A DNA stretch of 6,969 nt, from NCBI GenBank assembly GCA_030622395.1, contig JAUXGF010000148.1:1-6969 (forward strand), given 5' to 3'. Numbering within the stretch: position 1 is the first letter of the stretch; each line of letters begins with the position of its first letter. The translations under genes and the position numbers were made by a program. Under the pieces are notes generated by a model. The model did no database searches. It saw only the letters and a list, made by a program, of their open reading frames with translations, and was not told the DNA's origin. Below, piece by piece: positions 1 to 5,946 of this stretch. The DNA comes from Calditrichaceae bacterium (lineage in GTDB: Bacteria; Calditrichota; Calditrichia; Calditrichales; Calditrichaceae).

Positions 1-1
1 C

Positions 2-1090
2 AGAGGTATTGATATAAATGGTAATAATTCCAATCCTGATATACAATATAATGATTTTTTTACAGATGAATATGATATACATATTAATAGTTCAGATATT
101 ACGAATCCTGTAATACGAAATAATAATTTTTTTATGCATACCATGTATGGTTTTATTGCAATTGGATATTTCAATAGCTCTAATAATCATCAATTAGATT
201 GCAGGTGGAACTATTGGGGTGAGCCACTTCCTATTACGTATCCTGATGAACGTTTCGAGGGCTCTGTTATTTACGAACCCGCATTTACTGAATCCGTTGG
301 AAGTAATTCCTGGTCGGCTGAATTTGTTGACTGGGATATTCCAGAGTATGAAAATGGCGGCAATAACCTTCAAAAAGTTAGCGCAAATCAAGATAGCGTT
401 TTATTATCTTTAATGTCAAATACAATAGGGCCAAGAGATGGTCACTATTTTTCTTTAGGCTATGGTGGGTATATTACTTATGATTTAGGTACAAATAACT
501 CTGTTATTGATAGCACAGGTCCGGATATTTATATTTATGAAACAATAGTTAACGATTCATCTGTATTTGGTTCTGAATATGAATCGGCTGCCATTTATCT
601 TGGAAACTCTGTTGATGGACCATGGGAATTAGCTGCTGAAATTGATGGTTCTTCAGCTATAGATATTGATTCACTTTCTGAAAATCAATATCGTTATCTT
701 AAAATTCAGGATAGAAGTTTTGGTGATAGTACTATTACCTCTCCTGGTTTTGACCTTGACGCTATTCGTATTAAAAATAATGTAACGATAACCGGGCTTA
801 ATGATGATAATCAGTTCAATTATGCAAGTGGATTTATTTTGAAACAAAACTACCCAAATCCCTTTAATCCATCTACAAACATTATATTCAATATACCAAA
901 ACCATCAGATGTAAAAATTGAAGTGTTTAATTCATTGGGTCAGAAGGTGTCTGTTATAATAAACAAAAAAATGAACGCCGGTATTCATACGGTTAAATTT
1001 GACGCCGGCAATCTTTCAAGTGGAATATATTATTATAAAATAAAAGCCGGGGAATTTATTGCAGTTAAGAAAATGTTGTTAATGCGTTAA
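2..1090 (+). CDS. Secreted surface protein with beta-helix end and T9SS C-terminal sorting domain (5' partial)
   Basis: The frame is open from the window edge to TAA at 1088-1090, giving 362 visible residues. The true start lies upstream, and ATG 134 is only an internal Met. Residues 1-73 look like the last rungs of a right-handed parallel beta-helix: Asn/Ile-rich, with turns such as IRNNNF, ending in LDCRWNYWG (65-73), a form of the NWWG motif common at the end of such helices. Residues about 140-260 form a beta-sandwich-like module with LGYGGYITYDLG (152-163), TGPDIYIYE (172-180), a region around SVDGPWELAAEI, and FDLDAIRI (250-257), a pattern seen in surface proteins of this group. Residues 279-362 are a type A T9SS sorting domain: LKQNYPNPFNPST, then V-I-V-F-N-S-L-G-Q and SSGIYYYKIKAG, ending in KKMLLMR. 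The product should cross the outer membrane through T9SS, which removes or processes this domain. The ligand or substrate is unknown. The beta-helix could be a polysaccharide lyase/hydrolase or an adhesin, but its catalytic part is not visible. Confidence 0.88.
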   Translation, partial: RGIDINGNNSNPDIQYNDFFTDEYDIHINSSDITNPVIRNNNFFMHTMYGFIAIGYFNSSNNHQLDCRWNYWGEPLPITYPDERFEGSVIYEPAFTESVGSNSWSAEFVDWDIPEYENGGNNLQKVSANQDSVLLSLMSNTIGPRDGHYFSLGYGGYITYDLGTNNSVIDSTGPDIYIYETIVNDSSVFGSEYESAAIYLGNSVDGPWELAAEIDGSSAIDIDSLSENQYRYLKIQDRSFGDSTITSPGFDLDAIRIKNNVTITGLNDDNQFNYASGFILKQNYPNPFNPSTNIIFNIPKPSDVKIEVFNSLGQKVSVIINKKMNAGIHTVKFDAGNLSSGIYYYKIKAGEFIAVKKMLLMR

Positions 1091-1191
1091 TCTATAGCCC
1101 CCTAACCATAGGCTCATCGTGTCAAGTTAAATATAGATCGTTGGATTTTCCGAAGAAAGCGAAATGAAATTTCCCTACTGTTTGGGTTATC

Positions 1192-1232
1192 CAGTGGGTG
1201 AGCCCGCCTCAGGCGCGGGCAATTCCCACCTG
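1192..1232. repeat. GC-rich two-part hairpin, possible terminator or dispersed palindrome
   Basis: The inner stem is GCCCGC (1202-1207) with GCGGGC (1215-1220). An outer stem pairs CAGTGGG (1192-1198) with CCCACCTG (1225-1232), with one bulged base, across a small internal loop. It stands out as GC-rich in an AT-rich spacer about 100 bases after the surface-protein stop. No clean T-run follows, only ATAAAATTTT, so a classic intrinsic terminator is doubtful. The core resembles GCCCGCCTNAGGCGGGC-type palindromes that occur as dispersed repeats in many genomes. Confidence 0.55.
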
Positions 1233-1291
1233 ATAAAATTTTCCCATTGAATTAAACCCTCCCATCACCTAATTTCTTTTTAATAATAATC

Positions 1292-1298
1292 AAAGGGA
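1292..1298 (+). promoter_or_regulatory. Ribosome binding site that fixes a TTG start for the kinase
   Basis: AAAGGGA lies 7 bases before TTG 1306, a good Shine-Dalgarno sequence at normal spacing. The nearby ATG at 1299 is in another frame and stops after 12 codons. The first in-frame ATG (1342) has no comparable site upstream and would remove the basic N-region of the signal sequence. Confidence 0.65.
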
Positions 1299-1305
1299 AT
1301 GGGAT

Positions 1306-3771
1306 TTGTTTTATTACTTAAAAAAATCATCAATTAACCTTATGTTCTTTTTTGTTTTTTGTTTTTTCTTAAACCTGTTCGGGCAGAACTTTGCCCAATA
1401 TCCTTATGTTTTTAAACAAAGCGGAGTAAGAGGGGAGGTTCGGAGTTTCCATGTTTCCGATCTGAATTATGATTATAAAGATGAATTTATTCTTAAAGTG
1501 ACCCAGCCCGGCGCTGTCTGCGCTATACGCGTTTATGCCCATGATCTTTATACGATTTATTATCAAAAAAATTTTAATAAGGATATTATCAATATTAACA
1601 GTCTTGACTGGGATCAAAAGGGCAATAAGGAAATACTGCTTGTCGAAAAAGACTCGCGCTGGATTAATTTACTTTTATTAAACGCCAAAGACGAGCAAGA
1701 TACGCTGGCTTTTATGCCTTTGATTTTTTTAGAACAATATGGGCGGAATGCCGGCGTCTGTTGTCCCCGTTACCGGGATATTAACCGAGACGGGTATAAG
1801 GAAATAATTATTGCTATTACATCGGGTTTAAATCCGAAACTGCGGGCAGTGTGGGCTGTTGATCTAAAAAACAAACAGGTAATATGGAAATACGATTTAG
1901 CGTCTAATGTGCGTGGCATGGAACTTGTACAAACTTCTCAAAAAGATTCTCCTTATTTGCTCATTTCCACGCAGTCGCCTGATAATGGTTATAAAGTCAA
2001 TAAAATGAGCGACGCTTATTCTTACGCCATTGTATTGCAGGCAAATAGCGGAAAACCGCTGTTAGAAATAAAAATGGGCGGGCCAGGCGCTTCATATACT
2101 GAAATCAATTGGTTTAATGAGCCCGGGGATTTAATCATCGGCGTCTGGAATCAATCTTTTAAAGCTTCTAAAAAAAATAAAATATATTTATACGATTTTA
2201 TTTCAGGGAGTATTAAACGACAAGTGCCGAATTTGAACAATCAAGAAAGACTGCATATTGCCGACGTTAATAATGATAATAAGAATGAGCTGATCCGAAG
2301 CGGCATGGGCGCTAATATTTTAGTCTATGATAATAATTTGAATCCTATAGATAATCTTCAATTACCCCCAGGGAAAAATATGGTCTCTAAAATATTCGAT
2401 TGGGATAAAGACGGCTTTTTGGAGTACTTCGTTTTACATGATAATTCTAATATATTTATCATAGACAGGTTTGGTAAAATTTTAGCGGGAACAGATTATT
2501 GCGGTGAAATATTTCCTATCGGCAAAGGAGTTGTTAATGACGACGGTATCGGTATCTTTAATCAAAAAGAAAAAACGTTAAAAATATTTACTATTCAGCG
2601 TAACCGGATTATAGGAAGATACGAGCCGCAATCTCTATTAGCCGGTCTGTTAATCGGGATTGTCTTAAGCGCGCTCATTTTCTTATTAATCTACCAGGGG
2701 TTCAGGCGAAAATCGTGGCTGGTAAAAAACATTTCTACGTTGGAAAATTTACCGATTGCCCTTATTATTGCGGATAAAAAGGGGATGACGGCATTCTGCA
2801 ATCATGAAATGGAACAACTGTTAGTTATCAATAAAATTAATATTTTAGATCAGCCGTTAAATAAAATCTTAACCGCTCTAAAAATTGATTACGATTTGAA
2901 TAAGCTGCAAAATGACGATTATTTATCAGAGCGTAAATTTAATAGCGAGATTGAAGCAGGCGGCGCCGTAAAAAAAATAGCAGTCCGCTTGTATTGCCTG
3001 CGGGATAAAGACAAAAAGACCGGCTTTTTATTAACTGCGGCGGACGTTACGCAAACAACGCATTATAAACAGTCTATCGCCTGGGCTTCCATGGCGCAGC
3101 GTTTAGCTCATGAAATAAAAAATCCTTTAACTACCGTTAAACTTTCTTTGCAGCGTCTTAAAATGGAATACGAAAATGAAAACGAAATAAATAAATCAAA
3201 ATATGATAAATATGTTGACTCCAGCCTGGAAGAGGTAATCCGTTTACGAAACGCCGCCGAAAATTTTATGAAACTTTTCCAGTCGGATAATCCAATCTAT
3301 AAAAAAATAAATTTGGACGAAAGTATTACAAATGTGGTTTCAAAATATAAACCGGCTGTTCCTGAAAACATATCCATAAAATTTTCATCTGAAAATGACT
3401 TGCCTATTATAGAAGCCGATCCGGAACAGTTGGAAACAATTCTTTGTAATTTAATTGATAATGCAATCAGAGCGGTCAATCAAAAAGGGAAGATTGAAAT
3501 CAGAAGCTGTTTAATCCAAAAAATTGAGCTCGAACGGCATGTCGATTTTTTACAAGTTGAAATAGAAGATAATGGAATCGGGATAGCCGAAGACGGATTA
3601 AAAAACATTTTTGACCCTTATGTTACCGGGAATAAAGACGGCACGGGTTTGGGACTTGCGATAGTAAAAAGGATAGTGGAAAACCATAAAGGATTTATTT
3701 CAATTAACAGTAAAAAAAATATCGGTACGCTTGTAACCGTACAACTACCGGTTAAATTCACAGGTAAATAA
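1306..3771 (+). CDS. Membrane sensor histidine kinase with extracytoplasmic FG-GAP/VCBS-like propeller and PAS domain (NtrY/NtrB type)
   Basis: The protein has 821 residues and starts at TTG. Residues 1-30 are a signal sequence or first membrane segment (LKK, then a Phe/Leu-rich stretch). Residues 31-440 form a large extracytoplasmic region with five Asp-rich, FG-GAP/VCBS-like strand-loop motifs: NYDYKDE (about 54-60), DWDQKGNKE (101-109), DINRDGYKE (158-166), DVNNDNKNE (320-328) and DWDKDGFLE (365-373). These suggest a calcium-binding beta-propeller. One membrane helix spans about 443-464. A PAS-like domain follows at 475-588, with no HAMP. The HisKA domain has the phosphoacceptor His602 in AHEIKNPLTT. 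The HATPase domain has the N-box (Asn715, Asn719), G1 box DNGIG (755-759), F-box FDPY (769-772) and G2 box GTGLGLAIV (779-787). All catalytic boxes look intact, so it should be active. It autophosphorylates and probably passes phosphate to the regulator encoded directly after it, whose ATG shares one base with this stop. The kinase core is a confident call; the propeller fold and its signal are inferred. Confidence 0.93.
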   Translation: MFYYLKKSSINLMFFFVFCFFLNLFGQNFAQYPYVFKQSGVRGEVRSFHVSDLNYDYKDEFILKVTQPGAVCAIRVYAHDLYTIYYQKNFNKDIININSLDWDQKGNKEILLVEKDSRWINLLLLNAKDEQDTLAFMPLIFLEQYGRNAGVCCPRYRDINRDGYKEIIIAITSGLNPKLRAVWAVDLKNKQVIWKYDLASNVRGMELVQTSQKDSPYLLISTQSPDNGYKVNKMSDAYSYAIVLQANSGKPLLEIKMGGPGASYTEINWFNEPGDLIIGVWNQSFKASKKNKIYLYDFISGSIKRQVPNLNNQERLHIADVNNDNKNELIRSGMGANILVYDNNLNPIDNLQLPPGKNMVSKIFDWDKDGFLEYFVLHDNSNIFIIDRFGKILAGTDYCGEIFPIGKGVVNDDGIGIFNQKEKTLKIFTIQRNRIIGRYEPQSLLAGLLIGIVLSALIFLLIYQGFRRKSWLVKNISTLENLPIALIIADKKGMTAFCNHEMEQLLVINKINILDQPLNKILTALKIDYDLNKLQNDDYLSERKFNSEIEAGGAVKKIAVRLYCLRDKDKKTGFLLTAADVTQTTHYKQSIAWASMAQRLAHEIKNPLTTVKLSLQRLKMEYENENEINKSKYDKYVDSSLEEVIRLRNAAENFMKLFQSDNPIYKKINLDESITNVVSKYKPAVPENISIKFSSENDLPIIEADPEQLETILCNLIDNAIRAVNQKGKIEIRSCLIQKIELERHVDFLQVEIEDNGIGIAEDGLKNIFDPYVTGNKDGTGLGLAIVKRIVENHKGFISINSKKNIGTLVTVQLPVKFTGK

Positions 3772-5126
3772 TGGAAAAGAACGAAGCTGCGATTCTCGTC
3801 GTTGACGATGAGTCCAAAATTGGAAAAATTATTTCAGACATCCTGACTTTTAAAGGCTATCAGGTTATAGTATGTCTCAGCGGCGAAGAGGCTTTAAAAA
3901 TTCTTACTAAAAAAAATATTGATTTGATTTTAGCAGACCTGATGATGCCGGGCATTACAGGCAAAGAAGTGCTGAATCATGTAACCCGGAATTATCCGGA
4001 AATACCGGTTGTTATCATTTCCGCCTATGGGAGCGTTAAAGTCGCCGTAGAAGCAATTAAAGAGGGCGCTTATGATTTTATCGAAAAACCGCTTGACGCC
4101 GACCGCCTTTTAATCACTATAAAAAACGCTTTGGAAAAACGGAATCTATCTTTAAAAACCAAAAGACTTCAGGAAGATATTGTAAGCCGCTATCAGATGA
4201 TTGGAAACAGCCCGGCTATTCATCATGTTTTTAAACAGATCGAAATATTCGCCCCGACAAATTCTAAGGTATTAATCACCGGCGAAAGCGGAACCGGTAA
4301 GGATTTAGTGGCTCAGGCGCTTCATGATTTAAGCCCGCGCGTGGGGTTCCCTTTTGTAAAAATCAATTGCGCAGCCATTCCCGATTCATTAGTGGAAAGC
4401 GAGTTGTTCGGCTATGAAAAGGGCGCTTTTACCGGGGCGGCGTCTACTAAAAAAGGCAGAATAGAAATGTCTAATCAGGGCGCTTTATTTTTAGACGAGA
4501 TCGGCGATCTTAAATTAGAACTGCAGGCAAAATTATTAAGGCTTATTGAAAATCAAGAATTTGAAAGATTGGGTTCGTTAAAAACTATAAAAGTTGATTT
4601 TCGTCTAATAACCGCCACTAATAAAAATTTAGAATTAGATGTTAAAGAAGGTCGTTTTAGAGAGGATCTGTATTACCGCCTGAAAACTTCTCATATCCAC
4701 TTAGCGCCTTTACGGGAACGGAAAGAAGATATACCACAGCTTGCGCAGTATTTTTTAGATCAATTTTGCGAAGAAAATAATTTAGCCGTGAAAAATATTT
4801 CTAACAATGTACTTAAAGATTTAAACGCTCATAATTGGCCCGGCAACATCCGTGAATTAAAAAATTATATTTATAATCTTGCCAGTTATTTTATTGACAA
4901 AGAAGTCATTGAAAAACTTCCGGATAAAGAACAAGGCGTTTTAGAATATGATCCGGCTATAAATAAATTTTATACTTTAAAAGACGGCAGAATTGATTTT
5001 GAAATACAGCATATTACCAAGGTATTAAACAAAACTAACTGGAACGTATCGGAAAGCGCTAAAATGTTAGGTTTGGAAAGAACGCATTTACATAAAAAAA
5101 TTAAAAAGCTGGGTATATCAAAATAG
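3771..5126 (+). CDS. Sigma-54-dependent response regulator, NtrC/NtrX family
   Basis: The protein has 451 residues, normal for the family. ATG 3771 overlaps the kinase TAA by one base (TAATG), and a short AGG at 3762-3764 lies upstream, so translation is probably coupled. The receiver domain (about 7-118) has the acidic pair Asp12-Asp13, phosphoacceptor Asp56 in LILADLMMP, Ser84 and Lys106. The AAA+ sigma-54 interaction domain (about 143-375) has Walker A GESGTGKD (171-178), the sigma-54-contacting GAFTGA loop (218-223), Walker B ALFLDEIGD (238-246), putative arginine-finger region FREDLYYRL (296-304) and sensor II WPGNIREL (356-363). The C-terminal Fis-type helix-turn-helix (about 411-449) contains SESAKMLGLERTHLHKKIKKL; the LERTHLHKKIK form resembles NtrX more than classical NtrC. 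With every key motif present, it should hydrolyse ATP and activate sigma-54 promoters when phosphorylated. Its targets cannot be read from the window. Confidence 0.96.
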   Translation: MEKNEAAILVVDDESKIGKIISDILTFKGYQVIVCLSGEEALKILTKKNIDLILADLMMPGITGKEVLNHVTRNYPEIPVVIISAYGSVKVAVEAIKEGAYDFIEKPLDADRLLITIKNALEKRNLSLKTKRLQEDIVSRYQMIGNSPAIHHVFKQIEIFAPTNSKVLITGESGTGKDLVAQALHDLSPRVGFPFVKINCAAIPDSLVESELFGYEKGAFTGAASTKKGRIEMSNQGALFLDEIGDLKLELQAKLLRLIENQEFERLGSLKTIKVDFRLITATNKNLELDVKEGRFREDLYYRLKTSHIHLAPLRERKEDIPQLAQYFLDQFCEENNLAVKNISNNVLKDLNAHNWPGNIRELKNYIYNLASYFIDKEVIEKLPDKEQGVLEYDPAINKFYTLKDGRIDFEIQHITKVLNKTNWNVSESAKMLGLERTHLHKKIKKLGISK

Positions 5127-5147
5127 GGTCTATGTCGTGGATCGGGA

Positions 5148-5249
5148 AGCGTGGAGCGGAAAGCGTAGAGCGTTAAGCGAAGGTTAAGAAAAGAATATTA
5201 CGTAATTCCGCTCTCCGCTCTTCTCTCTCTCCGCTCTCCGCTCAACGCT
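5148..5249. repeat. Imperfect inverted repeat built from GCGGAGAGCG-like units
   Basis: The left arm 5148-5170 and the right arm 5227-5249 are reverse complements at 20 of 23 positions, separated by 56 bases. Each arm is a run of short tandem units of the type (A/G)GAGCG, while the right-hand stretch 5207-5255 is almost pure pyrimidine plus CG steps (CCGCTCT repeated). Additional CCGCTCTCCGCTC at 5208-5220 offers a second pairing partner for the left arm. It begins 22 bases after the regulator stop, so it may also end transcription of the kinase-regulator operon, but there is no T-run after the stem. Confidence 0.75.
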
Positions 5250-5370
5250 CTCCGCCAATAGTGTGCAGCTTAAAACAACTGAACTATTGTAATACTTCAG
5301 TGACGGGATGAGGAATTTATTTTGGTGTATATTTGAAATAACACAAACCCACCCCTAACTCTCCTTCCGC

Positions 5371-5390
5371 CACACAGTGTTCACTTTGTG
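5371..5390. repeat. Short hairpin CACACAGTG / CACTTTGTG
   Basis: CACACAGTG (5371-5379) and CACTTTGTG (5382-5390) pair at 8 of 9 positions around a two-base TT loop. It sits in the left arm of the long palindrome and has no obvious counterpart in the right arm, so it may be a later insertion. Confidence 0.6.
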
Positions 5391-5408
5391 AAAGGAACTC
5401 CTGCGGAG

Positions 5409-5437
5409 CAAGAGGGGCATTGCATATTCCCCTCTTG
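5409..5437. repeat. Hairpin CAAGAGGGG / CCCCTCTTG
   Basis: This is a perfect nine-base stem, 5409-5417 with 5429-5437, around an 11-base loop. It lies directly beside the conserved CTTGTGATTATACACA sequence of the left palindrome arm. Confidence 0.7.
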
Positions 5438-5512
5438 GGCTTGTGATTATACACATGTTATTTTGGAATAATAATTGTGATCCAATACAACGAGATTATC
5501 CGCCTTCATGCC

Positions 5513-5525
5513 GCCCCGATGGGGC
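5513..5525 (-). repeat. Hairpin element copy a (minus orientation)
   Basis: GCCCC-GAT-GGGGC is a perfect five-base stem. Read on the minus strand it is AGCCCC-ATC-GGGGC followed by GGCATG, matching the start of the GATATG tail that follows copy c. It is the outer left member of the symmetric set of four and the most degenerate in its tail. Confidence 0.6.
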
Positions 5526-5551
5526 TTCCTGTTTTTGGTGGTATATTTTTT

Positions 5552-5579
5552 CTACAAACATATAGCCCCTAACGGGGCT
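5552..5579 (-). repeat. Hairpin element copy b (minus orientation)
   Basis: Read on the minus strand it is AGCCCCGTTAGGGGCT followed by ATATGTTTGTAG. The stem is AGCCCC/GGGGCT. It matches copy c at 26 of 28 positions in inverted orientation. On the + strand the stem is followed by TTTTT at 5579-5583, so it could also act as an intrinsic terminator. Confidence 0.82.
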
Positions 5580-5636
5580 TTTTAAATAACCGGGTTGTTT
5601 TCTCAAATATTTTAACAATAAAAAACTATAAAGTTT

Positions 5637-5664
5637 AGCCCCGATAGGGGCGATATGTTTGTAG
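5637..5664 (+). repeat. Hairpin element copy c (plus orientation)
   Basis: AGCCCCGATAGGGGC is followed by the tail GATATGTTTGTAG. The GCCCC/GGGGC stem and the tail are shared with copy b on the opposite strand, with the two copies facing away from a 57-base AT-rich spacer. Confidence 0.82.
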
Positions 5665-5691
5665 TAAACCAAGCACCACAAAAATATTTTT

Positions 5692-5733
5692 AGCTCCGTC
5701 CCACAGGGAGGCTGTGCCTAGGAGCGAAATGTT
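5692..5733 (+). repeat. Hairpin element copy d, with a second hairpin inserted in its loop
   Basis: AGCTCCGT (5692-5699) and TAGGAGC (5719-5725) are the two stem halves, GCTCC pairing with GGAGC, followed by the tail GAAATGTTT. Compared with copies b and c the stem has a compensated change: the second C-G pair has become T-A on both sides. The loop is expanded by about 19 bases holding CACAG/CTGTG, a nested stem. Confidence 0.65.
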
Positions 5734-5851
5734 TACCCCGTCTAAGATTTGTGTATAATCACAAGTCTTGGGAGGGGTTACCCCGAAATATCGCGATGCA
5801 AGCAGGGGTGGGTCTTAATATTTCACCCCTTCATTGAGGTCTTACAACTAT

Positions 5852-5881
5852 ATTACAAATATTCTTTGTAGAAAATATAAT
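5852..5881 (+). promoter_or_regulatory. Candidate sigma-70-type promoter for the transporter
   Basis: A perfect TATAAT lies at 5876-5881, preceded at 18 bases by ATTACA (5852-5857, four of six matches to TTGACA). It would give a leader of roughly 55-60 bases. Such hexamers arise easily in AT-rich DNA and this lineage may use a different consensus, so it is only a candidate. Confidence 0.33.
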
Positions 5882-5936
5882 TTATTGCTAAATTCAAACC
5901 TTAATATTTAAGTCTGATTTCCGCTGTTAAATATCC

Positions 5937-5940
5937 GGAG
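5937..5940 (+). promoter_or_regulatory. Ribosome binding site of the transporter
   Basis: GGAG ends six bases before ATG 5947, ideal spacing, which supports this start for the transporter. Confidence 0.7.
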
Positions 5941-5946
5941 AATAAA

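Larger units (their letters stand above)
1091..1305. other. Intergenic region between surface protein and sensor kinase
   Basis: These 215 bases hold no open frame worth calling. They contain the GC-rich hairpin at 1192-1232, a possible competing hairpin upstream of it (ACTG at 1177-1180 with CAGT at 1192-1195), and a pyrimidine-rich stretch before the kinase ribosome binding site. A weak sigma-70-like pair, TTGAAT (1247-1252) and TAATTT (1270-1275) at 17-base spacing, could serve the kinase operon but matches the consensus poorly. I saw no sigma-54 -24/-12 element. Confidence 0.6.
5334..5825. repeat. Nested long inverted repeat (degenerate palindrome of about 490 bases)
   Basis: Several pairs of inverted matches share nearly the same centre near 5580-5608. 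The outer ends are 5334-5356 and 5804-5825, both reading TGAAATA...ACCCACCCCT inward. The middle pair is a perfect 16-base match, CTTGTGATTATACACA at 5440-5455 against its complement at 5750-5765, continued by CCCCTC/CCCAAG-type sequence on the gene-proximal sides. The inner pair is 5552-5579 against 5637-5664, 26 of 28 matching, with weaker similarity running out to about 5531 and 5686. The arms differ by insertions and deletions, so this is an old or composite palindrome. It encodes no transposase. It may be a MITE-like non-autonomous element or an inverted duplication of a repeat cluster. Confidence 0.85.
5127..5946. other. Long gene-free spacer made largely of inverted repeats
   Basis: About 820 bases separate the regulator from the transporter and hold no credible gene. 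The first part (5148-5249) is the GCGGAGAGCG-type inverted repeat. Bases 5250-5333 show nothing recognisable. Bases 5334-5825 form a nested palindrome with embedded hairpin elements. Bases 5826-5946 are AT-rich and carry the likely promoter and ribosome binding site of the transporter. No tRNA, CRISPR, transposase or riboswitch was recognised. Confidence 0.8.

Noticed and set aside
1192..1232. Clear intrinsic terminator of the surface-protein gene
   Set aside because: The stem is good, but no T-run follows directly and it lies about 100 bases after the stop, so I list it only as a hairpin repeat.
5148..5255. CRISPR array
   Set aside because: The units are short, degenerate and inverted rather than direct repeats with regular spacers.
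5464..5479. Possible sigma-54 promoter TGGAATAATAATTGTG
   Set aside because: The spacing fits GG-N10-G, but the -12 element has GT instead of GC, the -24 element lacks CA, and it lies inside the palindrome nearly 470 bases before the transporter.
5496..5681. Minus-strand open frame of 61 codons (MWCLVYYKHIAPIGAK...)
   Set aside because: It lies wholly within the palindrome and simply translates hairpin copies a, b and c. KHIAPIGA is the readout of the GCCCC/GGGGC element. There is no ribosome binding site or domain. Such frames are a common source of false hypothetical proteins.
5334..5825. Integron attC site or insertion sequence
   Set aside because: No integrase or transposase frame, no paired core sites of the GTTRRRY/RYYYAAC type at the ends, and no clear target-site duplication. 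Only a non-autonomous palindrome is supported.
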